NCBI GenBank assembly: GCA_050247075.1
Contig: JBFWUW010000001.1
Span: 1 to 64,000, forward strand
Reading direction: 5' to 3'
Length of the DNA stretch: 64,000 nucleotides
DNA from: JBFWUW01 sp050247075
Lineage (GTDB): Bacteria; Planctomycetota; Planctomycetia; Pirellulales; JBFWUW01
Positions 1 through 7,916 of this stretch are shown here, in pieces. Made by a program: the position numbers and the translations under genes. The stretch's first letter is position 1, and each line of letters starts with the position of its first letter. Below the pieces are notes generated by a model. It was not told the origin of the DNA and did no database searches. It saw only the letters and a list, made by a program, of their open reading frames with translations.

Positions 1-108
1 ATTGACCCTGATAAAGCAACATCCCGAGAAGAATTCCGTCGCCATGAAGCGTCGAAAGGCCGGTTGGAACACCGAGTACTTGCTGCAAGTCCTAACAGGG
101 ACAGGTAA
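1..108 (+). CDS. Possible C-terminal end of a gene entering from the left edge
   Basis: The first frame is open from base 1 to a TAA at 106-108 and gives 35 charged residues, including EEFRRHEASKGRLEHR. It could be the tail of a protein that begins outside the window. The stretch is too short to recognise a family, and an open frame of this length occurs by chance in GC-rich DNA. Repeat island 1 begins about 20 bases after the stop, which fits the end of a gene. Confidence 0.25.
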   Translation: MDPDKATSREEFRRHEASKGRLEHRVLAASPNRDR

Positions 109-453
109 TTAGTTTGCGATTGCCTTGCAATCACCAACGTCCGGCTTTCCGCGCGGACGTGGCTTTTGCACGTCCAGCGAGCGTGAAGCCCCCAACCGCC
201 CAGGCATCGTCGTCCGCCGCGTGCTCGAACAGCATGGCCGTGGAGGACGGCCGATCGGGCGAGTCCTTTAATACGGCTATCGTTGCCGGCTGGTTGGCAC
301 AATTGGGTGCGGCGTCTTTCTCGCCGCCCCTCCGCCGACCGGTACGTGTCACGGGGCCTGTCCATATTTTTTAAACGCGGCCATCACGCGGGGCGCTGCC
401 GCTGCGCGCGGCAGTAGTTGCCAACTCCGATGGCGATTCGGGGCCATCGTAAC

Positions 454-580
454 CCGCACCACACCCCCGTTGTTGGAACAGGTAACGCGGCCGCGAGGAC
501 AAAAAGCCCCGCAAACTCGCCAAGAAGTGCCCGTTTGTTACCTGCACCACTTCGTGAAATGGTGCAGGTAACGTGGAACA
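454..580 (-). repeat. 125-bp double-hairpin repeat unit, copy A
   Basis: Read on the minus strand, the unit begins with a perfect 13-bp inverted repeat (GTTACCTGCACCA, ten bases, TGGTGCAGGTAAC). It ends with a related imperfect one that starts GTTACCTGTTCCA and includes GGGGGTGTGGTGCGGGT. The middle of about 60 bases contains GCGGGGCTTTTTG. The same architecture recurs at 30538-30665 and 30785-30912, and half a unit lies at 747-785. No protein is encoded. It could be a small non-autonomous mobile repeat or a REP-like element. Confidence 0.65.
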
Positions 581-746
581 GGTAGCTGCCAACCCCAACA
601 TCCGCCCCCCCCCTCTCCCGGTACTCCGGGAGAGGGGATGGGGGTGAGGGCAGAGCCACCATTGACGCCCCATGCCCATCAACCTCGCGCAAGAAGTAGC
701 AGCCACGCGCGCATCAAGCCAGCCAAGCAGGAGCTTTGCGGTTACG

Positions 747-785
747 CTAACCCGCACCACACCCCCGTCGTGGAACAGGTAAGGC
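747..785 (-). repeat. Half copy of the double-hairpin repeat
   Basis: Bases 747-785 reproduce only the GTTACCTGTTCCA end of the unit (seen here as CCCGCACCACACCCCCGT followed by GGAACAGGTAA). The flank at 712-746 matches the flank of the copy at 30538-30665, so this is a truncated copy in the same relative place. Confidence 0.55.
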
Positions 786-949
786 CCAGCTTCGTGGCTA
801 CGCAGGCCGGAAACCAAGCAATTCTCATTTTTCATCCTTCCGCCTTCATCCGTTCCCAAGGGCTCCAGCAACCGACACCTTGATCTTCAAACGTCTGCCG
901 GCGCGGCGGAAGCCGTGCGGCTACGGGCCATGCGCGGTATCATGGCGGT

Positions 950-2236
950 ATGACACGACTTACCTATGAGGATCGCCGCCGGCTGGAAGCCCTGCCTGGC
1001 ACGGAACTGCAAGCACTGCAATTGTCGCGGCTGAACGCCATGCTGGCGGCTATCTTGCCGCACAATCGCAACTATGCCGAGAAGCTATCCGACGTAAAAC
1101 CGCCACTCACGTCGCTGTCGCAATTGGCCGAGTTGCCGTTTACCTACAAGGAATGGCTGCTTAGCTCACTATTGGCCAAGGAAATGGCCGTCAACCTGAC
1201 CTGGCCGATAGAACGGTATGTCCGTTTTCATCAAACGTCGGGGACGCGGGGGCGGCCGCTGGTGGTTATCGACACGGCGGAGGATTGGCAATGGTGGCTG
1301 GACGGCTGGCAGTTCGTGTTGGATGGTGCCCAGTTGCAGGCGGGCGACCGCGTGCTGATGGCTTTCTCGTTTGGCCCGTTCATCGGGTTTTGGACGGCGT
1401 TTGAGGCGGCGGTGCAACGCGGCTGCCTGGCGTTGCCCGGCGGCGGACTGAGCAGCCTGGCCCGCTTGGACCTGATGCGCACCCAAGGGGTGAAGGCCCT
1501 GTTTTGCACTCCCAGCTACGCGCTGCATCTGGCGGAGGTGGCCGCCGGCCATAAGCTAAATGTTGCCTCGTTGGGGGTCGAATGGCTGATCTTGGCCGGC
1601 GAGCCTGGCGGTTCCATACCGGCCACGCGAAAGCTGCTGGAACAAACCTGGCAAGCCCAGATTGTCGATCATGCCGGCGCTACCGAGATCGGCCCGTGGG
1701 GCTATGGCGACCGTGAGGGGCGCGGACTGCATGTGCTTGAGACCGAGTTCATCGCCGAGTTTCTCTCCGTAGCCACGGGCGAGCCGGCCGGCGAAGGTGA
1801 ACTTTCTGAACTGGTGCTGACCAATCTGGGGCGCTGGGGCAACCCGGTCATTCGTTACCGGACGGGCGACCTGGTGCGGCCCATTTGGCGCAGGCCCGGC
1901 CATAACCGGTTTGTGCTGTTGGAAGGGGGCGTGCTGGGCCGCGCCGACGACATGGTGGTGATCCGCGGTGTGAACGTCTTTCCCAGTGCCATCGAGCAGA
2001 TCATTCGCGGCTTTCCCGAAGTCATTGAATACCGCGTAACGGCCTTTCAGGTGGCGGGCATGGACCAGCTTCGCGTGGAGATCGAAGACCGCCTCAGCCA
2101 GCCGCAACGCGTGGCCAGCGAATTGCAATTGCGCCTGGGGCTGAAGCTGGAAGTCGAGGGCGTGCCACTGGGGACATTGCCGCGATCCGACGGCAAGGGG
2201 CAACGGTTCTTGGACCACCGAAAAGAGGCTGTATGA
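950..2236 (+). CDS. Phenylacetate-CoA ligase family AMP-forming enzyme (PaaK-like)
   Basis: This 428-residue protein has the layout of the PaaK branch of adenylate-forming ligases, which activate an aryl or other carboxylic acid as an acyl-adenylate and usually pass it to CoA. The P-loop-like motif HQTSGTRGRP lies near residue 93, the A5-like motif GATEIGPWGYG near 243, the A7/A8 region RYRTGDLVRP near 305 and the C-terminal start VIRGVNVFPSAIE near 346. Its length fits PaaK (about 430). The stop overlaps the next gene by four bases, so the two are translationally coupled. The pairing with a halogenase-like flavoenzyme suggests a small aromatic-compound pathway. The substrate cannot be read from the sequence. 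PaaK-like enzymes that do not use phenylacetate are common, so no gene symbol is given. Confidence 0.85.
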   Translation: MTRLTYEDRRRLEALPGTELQALQLSRLNAMLAAILPHNRNYAEKLSDVKPPLTSLSQLAELPFTYKEWLLSSLLAKEMAVNLTWPIERYVRFHQTSGTRGRPLVVIDTAEDWQWWLDGWQFVLDGAQLQAGDRVLMAFSFGPFIGFWTAFEAAVQRGCLALPGGGLSSLARLDLMRTQGVKALFCTPSYALHLAEVAAGHKLNVASLGVEWLILAGEPGGSIPATRKLLEQTWQAQIVDHAGATEIGPWGYGDREGRGLHVLETEFIAEFLSVATGEPAGEGELSELVLTNLGRWGNPVIRYRTGDLVRPIWRRPGHNRFVLLEGGVLGRADDMVVIRGVNVFPSAIEQIIRGFPEVIEYRVTAFQVAGMDQLRVEIEDRLSQPQRVASELQLRLGLKLEVEGVPLGTLPRSDGKGQRFLDHRKEAV

Positions 2237-3759
2237 ACGGCGGTACTGTCGATGTGTTGGTGATCGGCGCGGGCTTTGGCGGCAGCCTTGCTTCGATGCT
2301 CGTTCAACGGATTGGCCTGCGGGCAGCGCTGATTGACCGAGCCACTCACCCGCGTTTCGCATTGGGAGAATCCTCGACGCCGCTGGCCGACCTGATCTTG
2401 GCCGAGTTAGCTCAGCGTTACGAGCTGCCCCGCCTAGCGCCGTTGACCAAGTATGGGCCGTGGCAGCAGGCCTACCCCGAAATTCCCTGCGGACTCAAAC
2501 GGGGCTTTAGCTACTTTCAACACCGCCCCGGTGATGCCTTTCAGCCAGACCGATCGCACGAGAACGAACTGCTAGTTGCAGCCAGTTTTGATGACGCCCG
2601 CGGCGATACGCATTGGTACCGTCCCACGTTTGACGCGTTTATCTGCCAAGAAGCCCAAGCGGCGGGCATTCCCTTCCACGACGCCACTGCCATCGAAGCC
2701 ATCGAACCGCGCGGCGATGGCTGGGCCGTTTCCGCGCGCCGCGACGGGCAGGCTTTGCGATTCAACGCCAGGTTCTTGGTTGATGCCTCGGGCGAAGGGG
2801 GCGTGCTGGCCCGATCATTCGGATTGAAGCAGCAGCCGGAATGCTTGCGCACCCGGTCGCGGGCGATCTTCGGCCACTTTACCGGCGTGCGGCCCTGGCA
2901 AGAGTGGCTGGCGGCACATGGCGGCCAGACCGAAGACCATCCATTTCCATGCGACGATGCCGCGCTACACCACATTTTTGAGGATGGCTGGATGTGGGTA
3001 CTGCGATTCAACAACGGCATCACCAGCGCCGGCCTGGTGCTAGATCTGGACCGGCATCCGCTGCCTGCTGATTTGTCTCCGCAACAAGAATGGGAGGCGG
3101 TCATCGCCCGCTACCCGGCGGTGGCCTGGCAATTTGCCGAGGCCCAGCTTGTCGCACCCCAAGGCGGATTGCGCAGGACAGGGCGGGTGCAAAGGTGTGC
3201 CGAGCAATTTACCGGGCCCAACTGGGCCATGTTGCCCACTACCGCCGGCATCGTCGATGCGCTGCATAGCTCGGGCAATGCACACACGTTGTGCGGAATT
3301 GCCCGGTTGGTAGAGATGCTACAGCGGCATTGGAGCCAGCCGTCACTGGCGGTCGCCATGCAACGCTACGAACAAAACCTACGGCAGGAGTTGTCGCTGA
3401 TCGACCAGATCGTGCATGGCTGCTTTGCGGCTTTTGGCCGCTTCGATCTGTTGGCCACGTTTGCCATGACTTACTTTGCCGCGGCCAGCGTTAGCGAACA
3501 GCGGCGGCGCGGCGGACTTGCCGCGGACGATGCCTTCTTACAGGCTCACGATCGGGAATTTCGACACATGGTCGATCAACTTCACACGCGGGTGTTGGCG
3601 CTGGCCTCCCTTCCAGAAGCATATCCCGGCGCGGACAAGTCGTTCATTCTTGAAGCAGCCCAGGCACTCGCTCCGTACAATATTGCCGGCTTGTGCAATT
3701 CAGCCCGGCAAAATATGTATCTGCACAGCGAGGGAGAGCCACACGCACGCGGCTCCTAA
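2233..3759 (+). CDS. FAD-dependent halogenase-like oxidoreductase
   Basis: This 508-residue protein starts with a Rossmann FAD-binding motif (VIGAGFGGSLASML), followed by GESSTP near residue 47. That second motif is characteristic of the flavin-dependent tryptophan-halogenase and geranylgeranyl-reductase superfamily. A GWMWVLRFNNG segment near residue 255 occupies the place of the WxWxIP motif that is diagnostic of true halogenases, but it is degenerate. Halogenation is therefore possible but unproven, and hydroxylation or oxidation is equally likely. Its ATG overlaps the stop of the PaaK-like ligase (ATGA), so the two proteins are probably made together and act on the same substrate. The gene ends seven bases before the convergent TlpA-like gene. 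Confidence 0.75.
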   Translation: MNGGTVDVLVIGAGFGGSLASMLVQRIGLRAALIDRATHPRFALGESSTPLADLILAELAQRYELPRLAPLTKYGPWQQAYPEIPCGLKRGFSYFQHRPGDAFQPDRSHENELLVAASFDDARGDTHWYRPTFDAFICQEAQAAGIPFHDATAIEAIEPRGDGWAVSARRDGQALRFNARFLVDASGEGGVLARSFGLKQQPECLRTRSRAIFGHFTGVRPWQEWLAAHGGQTEDHPFPCDDAALHHIFEDGWMWVLRFNNGITSAGLVLDLDRHPLPADLSPQQEWEAVIARYPAVAWQFAEAQLVAPQGGLRRTGRVQRCAEQFTGPNWAMLPTTAGIVDALHSSGNAHTLCGIARLVEMLQRHWSQPSLAVAMQRYEQNLRQELSLIDQIVHGCFAAFGRFDLLATFAMTYFAAASVSEQRRRGGLAADDAFLQAHDREFRHMVDQLHTRVLALASLPEAYPGADKSFILEAAQALAPYNIAGLCNSARQNMYLHSEGEPHARGS

Positions 3760-3765
3760 TGGTGC

Positions 3766-4917
3766 TCACTTGGGGCTTTCAGTTTTGCCAGCGGCCTCGC
3801 GATAAGTTCGCAACCGCTCGATCATGGTCGGTTCGCCTTCGAGCTGCGTGCCGCGCGTCAGGCCGATGGCCGTCTCTTGTTCTTCCAGGGCCTTGGTTAC
3901 ATCGTCTTGCACAAAGTAGACGCGAGCCAGCATGTCGCGGGCGGACGCCTCAAAGGCGGCTCCCTCCTTGGCGGCCAACTTGGCGGCCCGGCTGGCGGCT
4001 TTAAGGGCCAACGCTTGCAGCGGTTTGGTGGAAGGCCCTGGCCGCAGGTCGGGCGGAAGATGCTCGGTATCCTCGCCCGACGCAATGAGAATGCCGGCCA
4101 GTTCCGACAGGTTCTGCCACTCGTCGTGCAACACCTCGTCGATCAACCTTGACGTGTAAGCTTCAGCATCGGCTGCTTTCCCCTCGGCCGACAACAGTCC
4201 GATCAACTTGAGCGTGGCCACGCTGTTTTCGCGTTCCGGAAAGTCCTTGATGAACTCATCCACCATACCGCGGACAGCCACAGCGTCACCATCGGCGAAG
4301 GCCGCGTTGAGATTCTGGTCGAACTTGGCCAGCGCCACCTCTCCGCGAAACTCCTTGGCCTGGGCCTCAATATCCCAAGAGCCATCCAGCACCGCCGCCA
4401 GTGGTTCATCCAACCGCAGAGGATTGCCAATCCAGGCCACGCGCCCCTGGCCATCGACGATGAACGTCCAGGGAATGGTGCCGGGCCGGTAACTGGCATC
4501 AAGCCAGGCCGCGGCCATCTTGCCCGACGCGGGTTCGCCCTCGGGCGTTTGGCCCTCCCCCGGCACGTCGAAGGCCACGCGGAAGGCCATGCGGTCGTCC
4601 ATATCCTTGACGAACTCGCGCACGGCCTCCACATCTTCATCCATCACGTTGACGGCAATGAAGGTCGCATCCTTATGCTTCTCCTGCAATTGGCTGAGAT
4701 GCGGCATGCTCTTCAGGCAGGGCTGGCACCAGGTCGCCCAAAATTCCAGGACGTAAACCTTGTCTTTTTCGAAGGCTTTGACAGGTTCGCCCTTGATGAA
4801 CTCTTGCACGGTGATGGCCGGCGCAGGATCGCCAATGAACAACTCAGGGACTTCAGCGGCATCAGCCGGATCAAAACCGAGGCAGGCACTCGCCACAATC
4901 AGCGCGGCAGCAATCAC
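3766..4917 (-). CDS. Exported TlpA-like thioredoxin-fold protein with helical C-terminal region
   Basis: I start the gene at a GTG at 4917. A GAGGAG lies seven bases upstream, and the protein then begins directly with a signal peptide (VIAAALIVASACLGF, ADAAE). A longer frame back to 5010 would put 31 basic residues in front of the signal. The 383-residue product has a thioredoxin domain with the CxxC motif WATWCQPC near residue 75 and cis-proline segment GTIPWTFIVDGQGRVAW near 170, as in TlpA/ResA thiol-disulfide oxidoreductases of the periplasm. The second half is helical and Ala/Glu-rich and may form TPR-like hairpins. Family members reduce or resolve disulfides in exported proteins. The target here is unknown. 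Confidence 0.8.
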   Translation of the reverse strand: MIAAALIVASACLGFDPADAAEVPELFIGDPAPAITVQEFIKGEPVKAFEKDKVYVLEFWATWCQPCLKSMPHLSQLQEKHKDATFIAVNVMDEDVEAVREFVKDMDDRMAFRVAFDVPGEGQTPEGEPASGKMAAAWLDASYRPGTIPWTFIVDGQGRVAWIGNPLRLDEPLAAVLDGSWDIEAQAKEFRGEVALAKFDQNLNAAFADGDAVAVRGMVDEFIKDFPERENSVATLKLIGLLSAEGKAADAEAYTSRLIDEVLHDEWQNLSELAGILIASGEDTEHLPPDLRPGPSTKPLQALALKAASRAAKLAAKEGAAFEASARDMLARVYFVQDDVTKALEEQETAIGLTRGTQLEGEPTMIERLRTYREAAGKTESPK

Positions 4918-5684
4918 GGAAGGACTCCTCAATCGAATGGATCGTGGGGCGTTTTCACAGTCTGTCCGCCAGAAGCGGACAAGCCAGGACAATGTAGTTG
5001 GCGGGAACAAGCCGCGGAACGCATGTACAATGGCCAGCGCGCTTGCCTATTATTGAAACCGACCGGAATTCAATCTTAATCTTGTCCAGCACGCCAGGCA
5101 ATTCCCTGGCCGTTTACGCCGACACTTGCAGATAATGCCGTGCCGTTTGGGATGCTGCGCTTGGGGGTGGAGTAGCGGAGCGGGAGCAGACTTTGGCGGA
5201 TTGCCAGATTCAGGATCCCCGAGTATTAGTACGACGGGTTGTACAACATATTTGTAGCCGAGTTAAATCATCAGGATGGAACGCCCAAGTAAGGGCTGCC
5301 ACGTATGCCGCGGCCGGCGGATGCCTTTGGCGGCCAACTTGCAGTCAGTGCGGCAGTTCGACACAGTTCGGCCCAACGCATTCCCGGATCGGCCTGCTCG
5401 CTCAAGTCGCGGGCGACCGCGGCTTCCCGGCCTTTCCCGGATGGGTTACCCTCGCCGCCGCCACGAACGGCAGAACAGCGGCGATTCGCACCGGATCCAA
5501 CGGATCGGAATGCATTGTCCACGGCAGGTCAAGGATTCCCTTGTCTCAACACCTTTATCACGCCCGCATCATCCTGTTGAAACCAGCCCAGCCCGAAGGT
5601 GCAAGTCCTCCTAGCAGCAATCATTGCCCGTCCCGACGTACCGGCCACGAATTAACTTCAAATGCCTGGACGTTCAACCGTTGG
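4918..5684. other. Gene-free stretch before tRNA-Phe
   Basis: About 770 bases without a convincing gene. Reading frames exist on both strands, but their translations are Ser/Arg/Pro-rich and one of them runs into the tRNA. I see no repeat, hairpin or RNA gene here other than the tRNA promoter at its right end. Confidence 0.5.
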
Positions 5685-5712
5685 TTGACAACCTTGTTGG
5701 CCCTGCTACGAT
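5685..5712 (+). promoter_or_regulatory. Sigma-70-type promoter of tRNA-Phe
   Basis: A perfect -35 box TTGACA (5685-5690) and a -10 box TACGAT (5707-5712) are separated by 16 bases. Transcription would start near 5719, about 20 bases before the mature tRNA. Confidence 0.6.
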
Positions 5713-5739
5713 CAACTTTTCGCGGTCCCCTAACCGCTT

Positions 5740-5812
5740 GGACAGGTAGCTCAGTTGGTAGAGCACAGGACTGAAAATCCTGGTGTCGAGGGTTCAATCC
5801 CCTCCCTGTCCA
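5740..5812 (+). tRNA. tRNA-Phe (anticodon GAA)
   Basis: The cloverleaf is complete. The acceptor stem GGACAGG pairs with CCTGTCC, the D arm is GCTCAGTTGGTAGAGC, the anticodon stem is CAGGA/TCCTG around the loop CTGAAAA (anticodon GAA), and the T arm is GAGGG TTCAATC CCCTC. The discriminator base is A. CCA is not encoded. From 5769 onward the sequence is also the attL core of the integrated element, so the element supplies the 3' half and keeps the tRNA functional. Confidence 0.97.
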
Positions 5813-5814
5813 CT
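5769..5814 (+). other. attL core (46 bp)
   Basis: The 46 bases from the tRNA-Phe anticodon stem through three bases past its 3' end are identical to 18536-18581. This is the usual crossover position of tyrosine integrases that target tRNA 3' halves. Confidence 0.85.
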
Positions 5815-5825
5815 GTGAAAAACGA

Positions 5826-5862
5826 CCCGAAGTTGTTGAGAAATCACGACTTCGGGTTTTTT
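5826..5862 (+). terminator. Terminator downstream of tRNA-Phe (element-borne copy)
   Basis: The stem CCCGAAGT/ACTTCGGG around a 15-base loop is followed by six T. A diverged copy follows attR at 18592-18630. The element thus carries its own version of the terminator as well as of the tRNA end. Confidence 0.8.
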
Positions 5863-5931
5863 CATGCGCCGGGGCAAACCTTACCCATCCTGCCAATTTA
5901 GGTCAGATTCAGTCAGTTTCGCTCCCAAAGC

Positions 5932-5952
5932 GCGCACAAGGCGCGCACAAGT
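5932..5952 (+). repeat. Left 21-bp terminal repeat (candidate integrase arm site)
   Basis: Two consecutive GCGCACAAG-type units, 118 bases inside attL. The identical 21 bases recur at 18460-18480, 56 bases inside attR, in the same orientation. Confidence 0.6.
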
Positions 5953-6166
5953 GTTGGCCCCATGTGTCGATTGATACAGTAAACGCCCGTACCGATCCCC
6001 GCACGGTTTCCCGCCCTTTCTGGATGATGCGACGGGCTTGCCGGGGGCCGGGCTTCTCGTTCGCCCCTCCTGGCTATCGGCCTGCAATCCTGACTCTCTT
6101 GGGATCGTAGAGCGCCCGAGCATCGTGGTTGCCCACCCCAGCCCGATGCGACTTCAAATTCCAACA

Positions 6167-6197
6167 TTAAGGTTGACCTTGGAACCTTAACTAGGTT
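6167..6197. promoter_or_regulatory. Operator-like inverted repeats
   Basis: TTAAGGTT at 6167-6174 and AACCTTAA at 6183-6190 form a perfect 8-bp inverted repeat with an 8-base spacer. It overlaps AAGGT-TG-ACCTT and AACCT-TAACT-AGGTT. This density of symmetry 200 bases before a MerR-like regulator gene suggests a repressor or activator site. Confidence 0.4.
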
Positions 6198-6394
6198 AGT
6201 CGCGGCGATTGCCACGCGAACGCTCTAGTTGCAAGGCGTTTGATTATCCACACTTCCGGCATCGCCAATTGCGATCATTGCATGATATGCACAATAATAT
6301 ACGTTTTAGCAATCATATTGACGATACTTTCGTGGCTGATAGGATTTCACAATCTAATGTGGACGACCATTTCGACTACGAAAAGGAAACAGCT

Positions 6395-6910
6395 ATGCGA
6401 TTGCTGTCGGCAACTGAGGTTTGCGAGTTGCTGTCATCTCGCGATGAGCGATTGAGCTACCCGACGCTCCATGAGTGGATCACTCGCGGGGTCGTCATTC
6501 CAGTCAAGCAAGCCGGTGGCAAGGGCCGCGAGCGCCGGTTCAATTTTATGAACGTGCTGTCGCTCGCCGTGGCTCGCGCGGTTCGCGGGCTGGGTTATTC
6601 AATCGAGGTGGCAGCAGCGGTCCACGATGCGCTCGCGGCGTTCGCGACCGAAGATCAACTGCTTGCCGAGTTCGAGGCCGGGCGGACGTATCTCATGCTT
6701 TGCGGGGCGAATGTCTATCCCGCACTTGTCAGTCGAGAAACCCTTCTCTCCGCCATCTCGGAAGGTAAGCGGTTTGTCGAATCCCTGCCGTTGCATGGTG
6801 TGCAACCGGAGATGACGGCAATGGGGATCAACGTCGAACCGGCCTACAAGTCATTGTGCAAGGCGGTCGAAAATCTTCGTCCGCGGCGCAGAAAGGTTTG
6901 GTCACGATGA
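6395..6910 (+). CDS. MerR-like helix-turn-helix regulator of the element
   Basis: I start at ATG 6395, which has AAGGA eight bases upstream. The open frame extends 62 codons further back, but that part is His/Asp-rich and lacks a ribosome site. The 171-residue protein begins MRLLSATEVCELLSS and contains a winged helix of the MerR type (LSYPTLHEWITRGVVIPVKQAGGKGRERRF, residues about 20-50), with the basic wing GRERRFNF typical of the family. An alanine-rich helical segment follows. It is the first gene of the element and overlaps the next one by four bases (ATGA). It probably controls lysogeny or the early genes. The effector domain is not recognisable. Confidence 0.75.
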   Translation: MRLLSATEVCELLSSRDERLSYPTLHEWITRGVVIPVKQAGGKGRERRFNFMNVLSLAVARAVRGLGYSIEVAAAVHDALAAFATEDQLLAEFEAGRTYLMLCGANVYPALVSRETLLSAISEGKRFVESLPLHGVQPEMTAMGINVEPAYKSLCKAVENLRPRRRKVWSR

Positions 6911-7275
6911 ATCGACGCCAAAGGCGCAATTCAGGCGGTCCCTTGAATGCGCACGCGCTTGAACGCCTCATACAGTTTCGATTGCTGGCCGGACTGTTGC
7001 CACCCGGCAAGACCCAGCCGCGCATTCTGCAATGCCGGCGCTGCGGTTTGACGGGTGGGGAACTGACGACCGTGATTGATGGGAACAAGATCATGCTTGG
7101 CGCTGAGCAACTCGCCGTCGCCAACGAGGTGGCCGTCTTGGTCGGAACCTTTGAACCGGACGTAGTTGGCGCGTCGGTCGGAACCAAATTGGTTGGGGAG
7201 CCGATTCGCAAGTCGGGCAAGGTCGAAATCGTTTGTCAGTGTGGGCATCGTCAGCACTGGCACTCGGCCGGCTGA
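6907..7275 (+). CDS. Small zinc-ribbon-like protein of the element
   Basis: This 122-residue protein starts at an ATG overlapping the stop of the MerR-like gene. The N-terminus is basic (MNRRQRRN). Two cysteine clusters, CRRCG near residue 39 and CQCGH near residue 113, could together bind one zinc ion, with a beta-rich middle between them. I do not recognise a family. The position between a regulator and replication/repair genes suggests an early-region accessory protein, possibly nucleic-acid binding. Confidence 0.6.
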   Translation: MNRRQRRNSGGPLNAHALERLIQFRLLAGLLPPGKTQPRILQCRRCGLTGGELTTVIDGNKIMLGAEQLAVANEVAVLVGTFEPDVVGASVGTKLVGEPIRKSGKVEIVCQCGHRQHWHSAG

Positions 7276-7379
7276 TAGAAGTCAGACAATTCGGGCTATA
7301 GCGGGATGATGAGCGCCCCGCCAGCGGCTCCCCGGAACGGGAGTTTGATTGGCGTGGCGTTTTTGTCTCGCGTGCCCCG

Positions 7380-7916
7380 ATGGAAGTCGAAACCGACAAG
7401 TCGATTGCAACAGCCGTTGCCGGACCAACAAAGCTGCAAGCTGAGTTGAAGCTGGAAAACGTCGTCGCCATCATCGACACGCGCGAACAGTCTCCGCTCA
7501 ATTTGCATCCCCTGCAATCCGTGGCGGGCACTCTGGCGACGGGCGACTATTCCGTTGTCGGGCTGGAAAACGTCATCGCCATCGAACGCAAAAGCCTGCC
7601 CGACTTGCTGGCTTGTGTCGGTCGCGAGCGAGGACGATTCGACCGGGAAGTGCAAAGGCTGCTGGCCTACCCCGTCCGCTGTCTCGTTATCGAGGCGGGC
7701 TGGAAAACTTTGGAGACCGGCGGGTGGCGTGGCGACGTTACCCCCGCTGCCGTTGTGGGGAGTTGTCTCGGATGGATTGCGAGCGGGCTTCCGATCCTGA
7801 TGGCTGACGACCATGAACGCGCGGGCAAGTATGTCTCGCGACTCTTGTTCACTGCTGCGAAACGTCGCTATCGCGAGTGCCGGGCGCTGCTTGCCAACAT
7901 GGGGGGCAAGAAATGA
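7380..7916 (+). CDS. ERCC4-domain nuclease
   Basis: The 178-residue protein is essentially one ERCC4 (XPF/Mus81-type) nuclease domain. Its motifs are IIDTREQSP (residues 31-39), GDYSV (55-59) and the hallmark ERKSLPDLL (69-77), which corresponds to the catalytic ERKxxxD of the family. GRERGRFDREVQRL follows. ERCC4 nucleases cut branched or flap DNA. Single-domain versions are common in phages, where they are thought to resolve replication or recombination intermediates. The stop overlaps the ATG of the helicase gene by four bases, so nuclease and helicase are probably made together. About 100 bases without a gene precede it. Confidence 0.88.
   Translation: MEVETDKSIATAVAGPTKLQAELKLENVVAIIDTREQSPLNLHPLQSVAGTLATGDYSVVGLENVIAIERKSLPDLLACVGRERGRFDREVQRLLAYPVRCLVIEAGWKTLETGGWRGDVTPAAVVGSCLGWIASGLPILMADDHERAGKYVSRLLFTAAKRRYRECRALLANMGGKK

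Larger units (their letters stand above)
131..790. repeat. Repeat island 1 (inverted counterpart of 30538-31232)
   Basis: This gene-free stretch (109-949) is filled by repeats. Bases about 131-580 match the reverse complement of about 30785-31232 along most of their length, for example the block around 330-410 (CCGACCGGTACG, CACGGGGCCTGTCCATATTT). A second block at 712-785 matches the reverse complement of 30635-30710. The order of blocks is conserved, so the two islands are colinear but inverted. Short reading frames inside are fragmentary and differ between the copies. At 606-650 there is a GC hairpin (CTCCCGG, TACT, CCGGGAG) of a kind common between planctomycete genes. Identity was judged by eye. 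Confidence 0.7.
5863..6394. promoter_or_regulatory. Left-end control region of the element
   Basis: About 530 bases without a gene. It holds one copy of a 21-bp sequence also found at the right end (5932-5952, tandem GCGCACAAG units, likely an integrase arm site). It also holds a cluster of inverted repeats at 6167-6197 and an AT-rich stretch from 6240 that probably contains the promoter of the MerR-like gene. Confidence 0.5.

Noticed and set aside
5193..5774. 193-codon plus-strand frame before tRNA-Phe
   Set aside because: It extends into the tRNA, has no ribosome site and gives a low-quality Ser/Arg-rich translation.
7307..7450. Short frame starting MMSAPPAAPRNGS upstream of the ERCC4 gene
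   Set aside because: It overlaps the nuclease gene in another frame and ends without a link to it; no ribosome site is visible.
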